From: Haemophilus sp. C1
GTDB lineage: Bacteria > Pseudomonadota > Gammaproteobacteria > Enterobacterales > Pasteurellaceae
NCBI RefSeq assembly: GCF_001276515.1
Contig: NZ_LDVZ01000001.1
Coordinates: forward strand, 62,001-126,000
DNA: 64,000 bases
Direction: 5' to 3'
Shown: positions 7,575-15,073 of the stretch, piece after piece
How the letters are laid out: every line of letters begins with the position of its first letter
How positions within the stretch are numbered: the stretch's first letter is position 1
Position numbers and translations under genes: made by a program
The notes under the pieces: model-generated
Database searches by the model: none
Told to the model about the DNA's origin: nothing
The model's input: the letters and a program-made list of their open reading frames with translations, nothing else

Positions 7575-8080
7575 ACGATTAAAAACACATCGACCAACAC
7601 TTAAGCGCGGCTAAAACGGCAGTGAGAATGACAAAGCTCACCGATTAATTAGCGATAAGTAGTTAGGAGTAAGTGACTTATGGCCTTGTTGTGATAACAC
7701 GCCAATCCCGACGGATCGTAAATAGCGATGAACGGATGGAGAAAACCTTACATTGCGGTGTGAATGCTTACGGAAATGCAAACAAAGCCAATGGGTGGGA
7801 ATAGCTAAACGTAAGCAACCGAACAGAGTCTTTTATTGCAATGTTAGACAAGCCGATGACTCGTAGTGAGACTGACAGTAATGCGCTCCCAAGAGGGAGG
7901 CTAACAAAGCGGCATGAAACAAACTATGCACGTCAACGTGACGTAAGAAACGTGACATATCGGAGAGACGGTAAATTTCAAAGCGCATTCGGCAGAGCGA
8001 CAGTTTTAAGCATGCGAACGTGTCAAATGCAAGACAGAGTGCGCTTTGAAATGGTAAACATAAAACAAACGAGGTTAAAA
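7522..8080 (+). ncRNA. Long untranslated leader after the PL-like promoter
   Basis: About 560 bp between the promoter and the first good start codon (8081) hold no convincing gene. An open frame from 7841 runs through part of it but has no ribosome site and an arginine-rich, composition-odd translation. Several short inverted repeats are visible. Because boxA opens the transcript, it may be antiterminated as an untranslated RNA, perhaps with put- or nut-like functions. No family was recognised. Confidence 0.45.
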
Positions 8081-8284
8081 ATGGAAGAAAAACAAGAAAG
8101 CAGCCTATCTGAAAGAGATAAAGAACAAATCAAATTGGCTGTATTAAGAGCAGTTGAAAACGGTTGTCTAGAACCTGCATTAATTGCCGATAGATGTTGT
8201 TTCGCACTTGAGCGGATTAATCGTTACGGCAAAAATACAGGGGTTGGGCGTTGTGGAGCTATTTCCACCACTGCTCCTGAATAA
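8081..8284 (+). CDS. Small phage protein of unknown function
   Basis: The 67-residue protein starts at an ATG with GAGG eight bases upstream (8081), not at the longer ATG at 7841. It is helical (SLSERDKEQIKLAVLRAVENG) with two adjacent Cys (DRCCF). Its 3' end overlaps the end of the oppositely transcribed Cas2-fold-like gene by 26 bp. It is the first gene after the PL-like leader, where lambda has N, but shows no arginine-rich N-like motif. Function unknown. Confidence 0.6.
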   Translation: MEEKQESSLSERDKEQIKLAVLRAVENGCLEPALIADRCCFALERINRYGKNTGVGRCGAISTTAPE

Positions 8285-8534
8285 ATTGCTGTACTTCGGC
8301 AGACAATCCTCTCCAATAAGCATCACTCATACTTGCAACGAAAATAGAATCGTTGAAATCAGTCACTTTAGTTAGGTGATCTAAAACTTCATTAGCTGAA
8401 TAAGAAGTGTGAAGATACCAAACAGATTGTTGGACTTTGGCCCACGCGCCTAGTTGTTTTATTTTTTCAATAAGTGCTTCGTAATTCTGTCCAACTTTAT
8501 TTAAGTCATAAGTGACTAAGATATTATTTTTCAT
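8259..8534 (-). CDS. SinR/Cas2-fold-like small protein
   Basis: This 91-residue protein has the N-terminal ILVTYDLNKVGQNYEALIEKIKQLG segment found in Cas2/VapD-like ferredoxin-fold proteins (often named SinR family), with a conserved aspartate after the first strand and VWYLHTS near residue 40. Relatives include Cas2 and VapD-type nucleases, so it could be a small toxin or RNase. There is no cas1 gene or CRISPR array in the window, so this is not an adaptive CRISPR component. It has a GGAG ribosome site and is monocistronic. Confidence 0.6.
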   Translation of the reverse strand: MKNNILVTYDLNKVGQNYEALIEKIKQLGAWAKVQQSVWYLHTSYSANEVLDHLTKVTDFNDSIFVASMSDAYWRGLSAEVQQFIQEQWWK

Positions 8535-8549
8535 AATAATCTCCTTATT

Positions 8550-8708
8550 TTGTGTTGTGGTTGGAGAAAATTATATTCCTTATGTGTTGTGGTGACAATA
8601 AGGGCTTGAGCCTTACAAGCATAAAGAAAGGCACCCTATCTAGACAAAATCAGCATAGACTGATTGCACTACTCCACTGACCGCTCGAAAGAGCGGTATT
8701 TTTTATTA
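8550..8708 (+). ncRNA. Possible small RNA with intrinsic terminator
   Basis: A weak promoter (TTGTGT 8550-8555, 16 bp, TATATT 8572-8577) precedes about 100 bp without a reading frame that ends in ACCGCTC-GAAA-GAGCGGT (8680-8697) and a T-run on the + strand. The genes on both sides are on the - strand, so this + strand terminator has no protein gene to serve. No family recognised. Confidence 0.3.
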
Positions 8709-9110
8709 GTTTTTTGCTGAACTTGATGATTTTTTTATTCGTAAAAGTAAGGACAAACGATGACATTTAAAGAATGTATAATTTTTATACTCGCCATCAA
8801 TCTCAACCCACTTGGATTGTGGATTGACAGCTTTGTATTGCCGAAATTTTTCGACCAAACTAGTCAATATATCCAAAATGATGAAGAACACTTGCCAACC
8901 ACAAGTTGCGACAGTCAAAAGGAATGCGTAAAACAAGACGTAGTTCGGTAATGCTGGGAGGGGGTGAGAAAACAAGTAATCTTGTATCTCTTGTGGCATG
9001 CATATCCAACATGCAATAAGTAACAAAAACCAAATACAAATACGCAAAATCACCTCCTCAAAATGAGTTTTTAACACGGAAAAAATAGAAGAAATCAACG
9101 TTGCCCACAT
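8706..9110 (-). CDS. SieB-like superinfection exclusion membrane protein
   Basis: The protein of 134 residues (start ATG 9110 with AGAGGG upstream; an earlier ATG at 9164 lacks this) has two hydrophobic segments, about residues 20-41 (VILRICIWFLLLIACWICM) and 56-85, and a basic C-terminal tail. This layout and length fit SieB-family proteins, which abort development of superinfecting phages. It lies on the opposite strand inside the PL operon region, as sieB does in lambda. The family call rests on topology, a few residues and location. Confidence 0.6.
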   Translation of the reverse strand: MWATLISSIFSVLKTHFEEVILRICIWFLLLIACWICMPQEIQDYLFSHPLPALPNYVLFYAFLLTVATCGWQVFFIILDILTSLVEKFRQYKAVNPQSKWVEIDGEYKNYTFFKCHRLSLLLRIKKSSSSAKN

Positions 9111-9197
9111 AATTAAGCCCTCTTTTTGTTGATGAATGATATTTGAACACTGCCATTCTAGCACAACACTAAGAGGGTTTTATTATGCGTAAAACAT

Positions 9198-9313
9198 TTG
9201 ACACCGCCCCCACTTCGGATTAGGATACCCTCACTTTCAACAGAAAGTCGGGAATTGGCGTTCCTGAATTGATTAGGGCGGCGAAAAGACAGACGCTCAA
9301 GCGTCTTTTTTTA
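9198..9313 (+). ncRNA. C4-type antisense RNA, copy 1, with its promoter
   Basis: A near-consensus promoter (TTGACA 9198-9203, 17 bp, TAGGAT 9221-9226) precedes a short RNA with hairpin ACTTTC-AACA-GAAAGT (9233-9248), a GGAA/TTCC hairpin, and terminator GACGCT-CA-AGCGTC plus T-run (9293-9313). It resembles C4 RNA of phages P1/P7, which silences an antirepressor mRNA. Two stretches pair with the downstream leader: ATTGGCGT (9254-9261) with 9417-9424, and TTGATTAG (9269-9276) with 9405-9412. Confidence 0.85.
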
Positions 9314-9336
9314 TAGCCGTAAAACAGCAAATCTAC

Positions 9337-9498
9337 CTTTTGCTAAAATTTTAGTAAAAGCCCAATGATGAACTGTTTGAGAGATCGAAAGATCGCCGTT
9401 TACTCTAATCAACGGTACGCCAATCTTGAACAGTTCATCACCAACAAATTGGCGTTTGTTCGTGATGATTTTTAAAACTTTGATTAGAGAATCACAAA
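9337..9498 (+). promoter_or_regulatory. Structured leader of the AntA/B antirepressor, C4 target
   Basis: The leader can fold into an inverted repeat (9337-9360), an outer 11-bp stem (9367-9377 with 9429-9439) enclosing GATC-GAAA-GATC (9383-9394) and CCGTT-loop-AACGG (9396-9415), and a long hairpin (9436-9467) with TTGGCG in its loop. CTCTAATCAA (9403-9412) is complementary both to C4 RNA and to TTGATTAGAG (9480-9489) just before the start codon. The counterpart at 15222-15391 has the same architecture with different bases. Confidence 0.75.
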
Positions 9499-10149
9499 AT
9501 GACAAACTCAAACTTAATTCCTGTTTTTGACGGTTTAATCCAAAATCAACCTGTTCAACTTTGCAACGCTCGTGAACTTCACGCATTCCTAGAAATACAA
9601 ACTCGTTACAATGACTGGATCAAAAACCGCATCAACGAATATGGTTTCATCCAAGATGAAGACTACTTCGTCATCACCGAACGCACCAACGGACGCCCAT
9701 GCAAGGAATATCACATCACCCTTGATATGGGCAAAGAACTCGGTATGGTCGAAAGAAACGAACGAGGCAGACAAATCCGCCAATATTTCATCCGTTGCGA
9801 AAGAACATTAAAAGCCTTGCAACAACCGCAACAGCTCGCCTTGCCTGAACCGCAAAAATTCACGTTTGAATTTACCGAATATGAACTTCAACAGCTTGCT
9901 TGGTTGTGGTTTGCTTTCAAACGTGGTGTCGGCACTTTCCAACATATTGAAAAAGCCTTTAATGTGTTAGGCTCGAATATGAGCGGGCAAATCTACGGAC
10001 AGGCTTACGAATATTTAAGCGTGTTACGTTCTACCAATCAAATCTTAAACCGCATAACAAGCGATTTTAACATCGACCAAATGACAAACTGGCGTGTATT
10101 AAAACACTTGCGAGGCTTTAATCCAAAAGCAGTCAAAATCGACTTCTAA
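9499..10149 (+). CDS. AntA/AntB-type phage antirepressor
   Basis: The 216-residue protein has an N-terminal AntA/AntB domain ([20 protein letters not shown], then QDEDYF and [16 protein letters not shown]) and a C-terminal domain of about 100 residues that it shares with the BRO-N protein at 15392 ([30 protein letters not shown]). Antirepressors of this group inactivate CI-like repressors. The ribosome site is weak (AGAG) and lies inside a pairing segment of the leader, so synthesis is probably controlled by the C4-type RNA. A related small membrane protein follows. Confidence 0.88.
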   Translation: MTNSNLIPVFDGLIQNQPVQLCNARELHAFLEIQTRYNDWIKNRINEYGFIQDEDYFVITERTNGRPCKEYHITLDMGKELGMVERNERGRQIRQYFIRCERTLKALQQPQQLALPEPQKFTFEFTEYELQQLAWLWFAFKRGVGTFQHIEKAFNVLGSNMSGQIYGQAYEYLSVLRSTNQILNRITSDFNIDQMTNWRVLKHLRGFNPKAVKIDF

Positions 10150-10245
10150 AAACAACGGAAAATCCGACCACACTTTTCCTCAAGAAATCCGTGCGGCGGA
10201 TTGCTACACCCTAAATTCAACAAATCGACTAAAAAGGAAACAAAA

Positions 10246-10545
10246 ATGCAAAAATTTACTGATGTATTCGCTGAAACCATCCCATTTCTTTGTAAAACAG
10301 CCATCGCCTTTGCCCTCGCTTTTTTAATTGGCAGTATCGCCTACTGTTTTGCCGATGAACCCACCGACTGGCACAACAATACGCTAAGCGAACAAATCCA
10401 AGCTGAAACACAGTGTGAACTGAAAGGTGGCATATATGAAAATGGCGTATGTTTACAACCAAATCTCACACTCGCAGCAGAAAAAGAACTGCAGGCTTAC
10501 ACCGCACAAAAACAAGCAGAAATTAACCGCACTTGGAGTAAATAA
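10246..10545 (+). CDS. Small membrane or secreted protein downstream of the antirepressor
   Basis: A 99-residue protein starting at ATG 10246 (AAAGGAAAC upstream). A hydrophobic segment at about residues 15-33 (TAIAFALAFLIGSIAYCFA) could be a signal or anchor; the rest is polar with two cysteines (TQCELKGGIYENGVC). It overlaps the next gene by 1 bp. A shorter protein with a similar anchor and two cysteines follows the second antirepressor at 16322, so the pair belongs to a repeated module. Function unknown. Confidence 0.6.
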   Translation: MQKFTDVFAETIPFLCKTAIAFALAFLIGSIAYCFADEPTDWHNNTLSEQIQAETQCELKGGIYENGVCLQPNLTLAAEKELQAYTAQKQAEINRTWSK

Positions 10546-10838
10546 TGAAACCTTCCGATGATTACTACTATCAACTTGGCGCCGCTTACCAACGTAAAGT
10601 GGATTGGCAAGCAGGCTATGAAATCGCCTTAGATGAAGTCGCTACTGAAATCGACAATGATTTAAAACAAGGCGACCAAACGCATTATCACGAACTCACG
10701 GAAATGTTGTGCGATAATGATAATTTCTGGCTTGCCATTGGTAGTGGTGCAAGTTATGAACCTTATAGACAAGAGGCGATTAAGAAAATTGCAGAGCGTG
10801 AATTGCACGCAAGAATGAATGATTATGACCCAGATTAA
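10545..10838 (+). CDS. Hypothetical phage protein, acidic
   Basis: A 97-residue acidic protein (DDYYYQLGAAYQRKVDWQAGY at the start, ending MNDYDPD) with no motif I recognise. Its ATG overlaps the stop of the preceding gene (TAATG), so it is translationally coupled, and recT starts 12 bp after its stop. Genes in this place are commonly small accessory proteins of the recombination operon; no function can be assigned from sequence. Confidence 0.6.
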   Translation: MKPSDDYYYQLGAAYQRKVDWQAGYEIALDEVATEIDNDLKQGDQTHYHELTEMLCDNDNFWLAIGSGASYEPYRQEAIKKIAERELHARMNDYDPD

Positions 10839-10850
10839 TGGAGGGGCGAG

Positions 10851-11801
10851 ATGACAAACCAAGTTCAACATCAACAAAATAAACAGACTCCTGCACTTAA
10901 AACATTTTTTGAAAGTGCGAATGTGCAAAATAAGATTAAGGAACTTGTTGGCAAAAATGCGGCAACCTTTGCAACAAGTGTTATGCAAATCGCCAATAGC
11001 AATGCAATGCTTAAAACAGCAGACCCAATGAGCATTTTTAACGCTGCTTGTATGGCAGCGACACTGAATTTGCCACTACAAAATGGCTTAGGCTTTGCCT
11101 ACATCGTCCCTTTCAGAAACAACAAAGAAAAGAAAACTGAAGCGCAATTCCAAATTGGCTATAAAGGCTTTATCCAACTGGCACAACGTAGCGGGCAATT
11201 TAAACGCTTAGTCGCATTGCCTGTGTACAAAAAGCAACTTATCAAAAAGGATTTCATTAATGGTTTTGAGTTCGACTGGGAGAAAGAGCCAGAAGAAGGT
11301 GAATTGCCGATTGGTTACTACGCTTATTTTAAATTGATGAACGAGTTTTCTGCTGAACTTTACATGACGCATGAAGAAATCAATGCACATGCGAAAAAAT
11401 ACAGTCAAACCTACCGCACTTATCTTGATAAAAAAGCCAAAGGACAATGGACACAATCTGTATGGGCAGAAAACTTTGAAGCTATGGCGCTTAAAACTGT
11501 CATAAAACGCTTATTGTTAAAACAAGCTCCACTCTCTGTTGAAATGCAACAAGCCGTATTAGCCGACCAAGCCGTTGTGAAAGATGTAGAAAATCAAGAG
11601 TTCAACTACACCGACAATATTCAAGAAGCGGAATTTTTAGCGGTTGTTGATGAAGCCACATTCGAACAATGCAAACAAAGCATTACCAATGGCGAAACCA
11701 CCCTGCAAGAACTTTGTGATAGCGGGGCTTATGAGTTTAGCCAAGAGCAGATTGCGGAGTTGGAGGCGATTGAGAATGGAAATGTGCCAACTCAAAGCTA
11801 A
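10851..11801 (+). CDS. recT: RecT single-strand annealing recombinase
   Basis: The 316-residue protein is a RecT-family annealase: MLKTADPMSIFNAACMAATLNLPLQNGLGFAYIVPF in the middle and QIGYKGFIQLAQRSGQFK are family hallmarks. It coats and anneals single-stranded DNA made by the neighbouring exonuclease, giving phage homologous recombination independent of RecA. A GGAGG site precedes the ATG. It is followed by an overlapping exonuclease gene and ssb, the usual recombination cassette. The acidic C-terminal tail is typical. Confidence 0.94.
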   Translation: MTNQVQHQQNKQTPALKTFFESANVQNKIKELVGKNAATFATSVMQIANSNAMLKTADPMSIFNAACMAATLNLPLQNGLGFAYIVPFRNNKEKKTEAQFQIGYKGFIQLAQRSGQFKRLVALPVYKKQLIKKDFINGFEFDWEKEPEEGELPIGYYAYFKLMNEFSAELYMTHEEINAHAKKYSQTYRTYLDKKAKGQWTQSVWAENFEAMALKTVIKRLLLKQAPLSVEMQQAVLADQAVVKDVENQEFNYTDNIQEAEFLAVVDEATFEQCKQSITNGETTLQELCDSGAYEFSQEQIAELEAIENGNVPTQS

Positions 11802-12426
11802 ATGCTCTGGCTTGGCTGATTTAATAGTAAAGCCTAAAAGCGGTAACGGAATATCTGCTGCAGCAAAAAGTGCGGTGAGAAAGATAGTGAAATTTGATTT
11901 ATTCGGTTATCGAGATTTTGAGGGGAATAAATACACCGAGAAAGGCATCGCACTGGAAGAGCAAGCCATTAAATTAAGCGGTCGTAAACGTGGCTTACCT
12001 CTTAAAAAGAACACGGAAAGACGTGAAAACGATTGGATTACAGGCGAGTGCGATATTTATGTGCCAAGCCGAAGATTAATCATAGACACTAAATGTTCTT
12101 GGGATATTGGCTCACACCCTTTTTTTGCTGATGAGGCGGAAGAAAAAGCCAAAAAAGCGGGGTATGACGCACAAATGCAAGGCTATATGTGGCTATGGGA
12201 TTGTAGTGAGGCGCAAATTGATTTTGTCCTCCTCCCCACCCCTTACGACCAATTATCAAGCTATGATGACCCAAGTCGATACATTGACTTAGTTGAGCAA
12301 ATCCCCCAAGAAAAACGTATCACCACCGTCACAATTAAACGTGATGAGAAAATCATCGAGCAAATCAAAGAACGAGTAGAAATTGCTCAAGAATATTATC
12401 AACAACTTATACAGGAGATGCGCTAA
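11776..12426 (+). CDS. YqaJ/RecE-like exonuclease partner of RecT
   Basis: The 216-residue product fits a PD-(D/E)XK phage exonuclease: TERRENDWITGECDIY followed by LIIDTKCSWD gives the D...DxK metal site, and the KKAGYDAQMQGYMWLW segment is typical of YqaJ/RecE-like enzymes. The start ATG at 11776 has GGAGG nine bases upstream within recT, overlapping it by 26 bp; the frame is open further upstream but without a ribosome site. It would resect double-strand ends for RecT. Confidence 0.86.
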   Translation: MEMCQLKAKCSGLADLIVKPKSGNGISAAAKSAVRKIVKFDLFGYRDFEGNKYTEKGIALEEQAIKLSGRKRGLPLKKNTERRENDWITGECDIYVPSRRLIIDTKCSWDIGSHPFFADEAEEKAKKAGYDAQMQGYMWLWDCSEAQIDFVLLPTPYDQLSSYDDPSRYIDLVEQIPQEKRITTVTIKRDEKIIEQIKERVEIAQEYYQQLIQEMR

Positions 12427-12860
12427 TGGCACGTAATACCAACACCGTGATATTAGTCGGTCATTTAGGCAGTGACCCAGAAATCCGCCAATTCCAAAAT
12501 GGAGGGCAAATTGCCACATTTAATCTTGCTATCGGCGATGATTACCGAGATAAACAAGGTAATACAGTTAAACGTACGCATTGGATACCTATTGTGGTGC
12601 ATGGCAATTCTGCTGATGTAGCAAGACAATATCTGCAAAAAGGCTCAAAAATCTGCGTAACAGGAAAACTAGTACAGGAAAGCTGGCAAGACCAAAACGG
12701 CAATAATCGCACCGCACTTAAAGTAGCGACACAATCCTTTGAAATGCTAGACAGCAAGGCAAACAATGAAACACAACAGCCAACCAAAGACAAAGAAAAA
12801 CCTGACCCATTAAACGCAGCAGCAGAACAAGATGGGTTTAATGATGATATTCCGTTTTGA
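12426..12860 (+). CDS. ssb: Single-stranded DNA-binding protein (phage SSB)
   Basis: The 144-residue protein has a complete OB-fold SSB domain (ARNTNTVILVGHLGSDPEIR, NLAIGDDYRDKQGN, WIPIVVHG, ARQYLQKGSKICVTGKL) and the conserved acidic C-terminal tip DDIPF, which recruits replication and repair partners. It overlaps the exonuclease gene by 1 bp. A strong terminator follows 11 bp after its stop. It supports phage replication and RecT-mediated recombination, and duplicates the host's own SSB function. Confidence 0.96.
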   Translation: MARNTNTVILVGHLGSDPEIRQFQNGGQIATFNLAIGDDYRDKQGNTVKRTHWIPIVVHGNSADVARQYLQKGSKICVTGKLVQESWQDQNGNNRTALKVATQSFEMLDSKANNETQQPTKDKEKPDPLNAAAEQDGFNDDIPF

Positions 12861-12871
12861 GTTACACCACA

Positions 12872-12898
12872 AGCCACTAACCAATAGTGGCTTTTTTA
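12872..12898 (+). terminator. Terminator after ssb
   Basis: AGCCACTA and TAGTGGCT (12872-12879, 12885-12892) form an 8-bp stem followed by TTTTTT. It ends the recT-exonuclease-ssb unit. Confidence 0.9.
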
Positions 12899-12916
12899 TA
12901 TCTCCAAAAAATCATT

Positions 12917-13081
12917 ATGAGCAAAGACGCCAAAATACTAATGCAACAAATTGAACAGTTAAAGCAAGAAATTGATTTACTGAAAAAAGAAAATGAGCGG
13001 TTGCGTAGCCAAGCTGATTTTTGGTTTAGAGCAGCAAATGAGGGCAAGCCAACTACTTATATCCCAGAAGAAAGAAATTAA
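12917..13081 (+). CDS. Small coiled-coil phage protein
   Basis: A 54-residue protein starting at ATG 12917. Residues about 5-35 (ILMQQIEQLKQEIDLLKKEN) form a clear heptad coiled coil; the tail is polar. An upstream in-frame ATG at 12887 falls inside the ssb terminator and has no ribosome site. The gene lies 15 bp before the next small gene. It may be a dimeric accessory factor; function unknown. Confidence 0.6.
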   Translation: MSKDAKILMQQIEQLKQEIDLLKKENERLRSQADFWFRAANEGKPTTYIPEERN

Positions 13082-13095
13082 TAAAAAGGAAAACC

Positions 13096-13464
13096 ATGAC
13101 ACAACCAAACGAAATTAACATCAAACTCCCCTTACATAAATTCCAAACATTAATGCACCGTTATGTTAGAGACGCCCTACACGATAACGGCACAACCGTT
13201 TTAATCTGCATATACGATGTTAAAGAATATTGGGCGGCATTGGATAGCCATACAAGAGAAAGAATTAAAGGCGAAGTGAAATTTTTTATCAAGGAGTATC
13301 ACCACCTACGCAATGATACATTCTTTAAGGAGAGTTTATCGGCATGGAGTGAATTAGCTGACTGGATAAATGAAAACCGCAGTAGCACATCAACAACTGG
13401 CACAACAGCAAAACCGATTGTGCCTGTGTTGCCTGTGATTAATTTAAAACAGAGGGAAAGATGA
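13096..13464 (+). CDS. Hypothetical phage protein
   Basis: A 122-residue soluble protein with an aromatic, charged body (CIYDVKEYWAALDSHTRERI, FFIKEYHHLRN) and a Ser/Thr/Pro-rich tail (SSTSTTGTTAKPIVPVLP). AAAAGGAAAACC precedes the ATG. It is probably a minor protein of the early operon. No family was recognised and nothing in the neighbourhood fixes its role. Confidence 0.6.
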   Translation: MTQPNEINIKLPLHKFQTLMHRYVRDALHDNGTTVLICIYDVKEYWAALDSHTRERIKGEVKFFIKEYHHLRNDTFFKESLSAWSELADWINENRSSTSTTGTTAKPIVPVLPVINLKQRER

Positions 13465-13573
13465 CTTTTTGCTCAAAAATCCGGAATTATGAAAATTTGC
13501 GAGCGACATCACAATTACATATCCCATATTATGGTATATTCCTCTTTACCACAATTGAATTAGGTATAAGAGT

Positions 13574-14335
13574 ATGGAAGAATTTGGGAATTATTTTATT
13601 GAGCCAGTTAATAAAATTGGTTCTGGCACTTTTGGTTATGTTGAAAAAGTGAATGTTTATAATAAATCACGAACCCATAAAACAATTTTCGCAAGGAAGT
13701 ATTTTCGTCCAAGTTATAAACCTTCTGAATCTGGGTTAAATGAACTTCAAGAACGATTTAAACGAGAAGTAACCTATCAAGCAAAGTGTTTCCATAACAA
13801 TATTGTGCCAATTTACATGTGTAATTTAAATTCTGCAACGCCTTGGTTTGTTATGGAAATTGCAGAAAGTAATTTAGACGAAATACTTTATAACAATGAT
13901 TGTGTGGAAGGAGAAAGAAAGTTATCAGAACGTTATAAACTAGATGTTCTGCATATGGTCTTAAACGGCGTTGCTTACCTTCATCAGAATGGCTTTTTAC
14001 ACCGAGATATTAAGTCCCTCAACATTTTGAAATATCCTGATGGAACTTATAAAATATCTGATTTTGGGTTAGTTAAAAATCTCAATAGTCAATCGAACCC
14101 TATCACCCAAATTGGGCAACGAATGGGAACGAATAAATATATGGCACCTGAAATTGAAAATGGCATTTATTCTCCTCAATCTGATATTTATGCTCTAGGG
14201 ATTTTAATGGAAGAATTAGATCTTAGTGAAAAATATGACGAAATAATAGAAAAGGCAACACAAAGAAAACCTAAAAATAGATTTCAATCTGTTAATGAAA
14301 TGATTGAAAGAATAAATCAAATAGAAGGAAAATAA
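13574..14335 (+). CDS. Hanks-type serine/threonine protein kinase
   Basis: The 253-residue protein is a full kinase domain: glycine loop GSGTFG at 16-21, Lys42, Glu65, HRDIKSLN (His143, Asp145, Asn150), DFG at 163-165, APE at 191-193 and Asp204. It has no membrane segment or extra domain, so it is cytosolic. It begins about 110 bp after the previous gene, with a possible promoter of its own in an AT-rich stretch, and the PP2C gene follows after 3 bp. Phage kinases are known to cause exclusion (for example Stk of 933W); that role here is inference. Confidence 0.93.
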   Translation: MEEFGNYFIEPVNKIGSGTFGYVEKVNVYNKSRTHKTIFARKYFRPSYKPSESGLNELQERFKREVTYQAKCFHNNIVPIYMCNLNSATPWFVMEIAESNLDEILYNNDCVEGERKLSERYKLDVLHMVLNGVAYLHQNGFLHRDIKSLNILKYPDGTYKISDFGLVKNLNSQSNPITQIGQRMGTNKYMAPEIENGIYSPQSDIYALGILMEELDLSEKYDEIIEKATQRKPKNRFQSVNEMIERINQIEGK

Positions 14336-14338
14336 GCA

Positions 14339-15043
14339 ATGTTACATTTAATTTCATCATCAACATATTGCTTTCCAAAAGAATTAGTGCGAGAAAACCA
14401 AGACCACATTTTAGCTCCGCAAAAATACCAAAGCGGCTATCTTTTCGCTGTTGCAGATGGTGTAGGAGGCTACAAGGGCGGAGAAATTGCTTCTCAAATT
14501 GCCATTAAAAACCTTGAGCAAGATCCGAAAAACGTATTTCAAGCCACTTTAGCCGAAATTAAACAAATGCCTGAAGAATATCAACGGGCTTCAACCACTC
14601 TAACCTTTGGCTATCTCGCGCCTGAAGGCTTATATATCGGGCATATTGGTGACTGTCGCTTATACATCAAGCAAGGCAAAAAATTACGTCAAAAAACCAA
14701 AGATCACACTACACATCAAAGATTACTTGATGAAAAAATTTACACCAAGAAAGAATTAAAAGAGCAACCTGGGAAAAACATCATCACCACTGCCATTTCA
14801 ACGCAAGTTGAAATGAAGCCTGATGAATTTTTTATCCCTATTGACGAACTCAAAGGTGAAAACAACGAAGTATTTATCTACATTATGTCAGACGGTGCAC
14901 ACCATTTTTGGGAACATCGCCCACGCTTTTCAGATGCCACAATGCAAAGTATTAGCAGATTTTCAGCAGCATTGCAAAAACGTATAGAAAAAGCACCAAC
15001 GGACGACTACTCCCTTGTTGCTGTACAGTTTAAAATAGACTAG
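14339..15043 (+). CDS. PP2C-family serine/threonine phosphatase
   Basis: The 234-residue protein has PP2C metal-site motifs: ADGVGG near 39-44, HIGDCRLYI near 102-110, SDGAHH and a final DDYSL. It opens with an RENQDH segment, the conserved first aspartate motif. It directly follows the kinase (3 bp) and is followed by a terminator, so the two form a kinase-phosphatase pair that probably acts on the same targets. Dephosphorylation may keep the kinase harmless in the lysogen; this is inferred. Confidence 0.92.
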   Translation: MLHLISSSTYCFPKELVRENQDHILAPQKYQSGYLFAVADGVGGYKGGEIASQIAIKNLEQDPKNVFQATLAEIKQMPEEYQRASTTLTFGYLAPEGLYIGHIGDCRLYIKQGKKLRQKTKDHTTHQRLLDEKIYTKKELKEQPGKNIITTAISTQVEMKPDEFFIPIDELKGENNEVFIYIMSDGAHHFWEHRPRFSDATMQSISRFSAALQKRIEKAPTDDYSLVAVQFKID

Positions 15044-15049
15044 CCCCCG

Positions 15050-15072
15050 CCCCGAAAATTCGGGGATTTTTT
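15050..15072 (+). terminator. Terminator of the kinase-phosphatase unit
   Basis: CCCCGAA and TTCGGGG (15050-15056, 15059-15065) pair and are followed by ATTTTTT. The next promoter (TTGACA at 15074) begins right after the T-run, so the C4-type RNA there is transcribed on its own. Confidence 0.9.
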
Positions 15073-15073
15073 A

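Noticed and set aside
7841..8080. Longer N-terminal extension of the 8081 gene
   Set aside because: No ribosome site at 7841, arginine- and serine-rich atypical translation, and a good GAGG-ATG start at 8081.
8259..8534. CRISPR-Cas component
   Set aside because: No cas1 or other cas gene and no spaced repeat array in the window.
9204..9281. Stem between the promoter spacer and the 3' half of C4 RNA (CCGCCC/GGGCGG; CCACCGC/GCGGTGG in copy 2)
   Set aside because: The 5' arm lies between -35 and -10 and would not be transcribed from this promoter. It is listed as open, since an upstream start in copy 1 cannot be excluded.
9365..9478. 37-codon frame in the antirepressor leader, icd-like
   Set aside because: The matching frame in the second leader is interrupted by a stop after three codons, while the RNA pairings are kept; the constraint is on RNA, not protein.
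13461..13652. 63-codon frame before the kinase
   Set aside because: It overlaps the kinase start in another frame, has no ribosome site and contains the probable kinase promoter.
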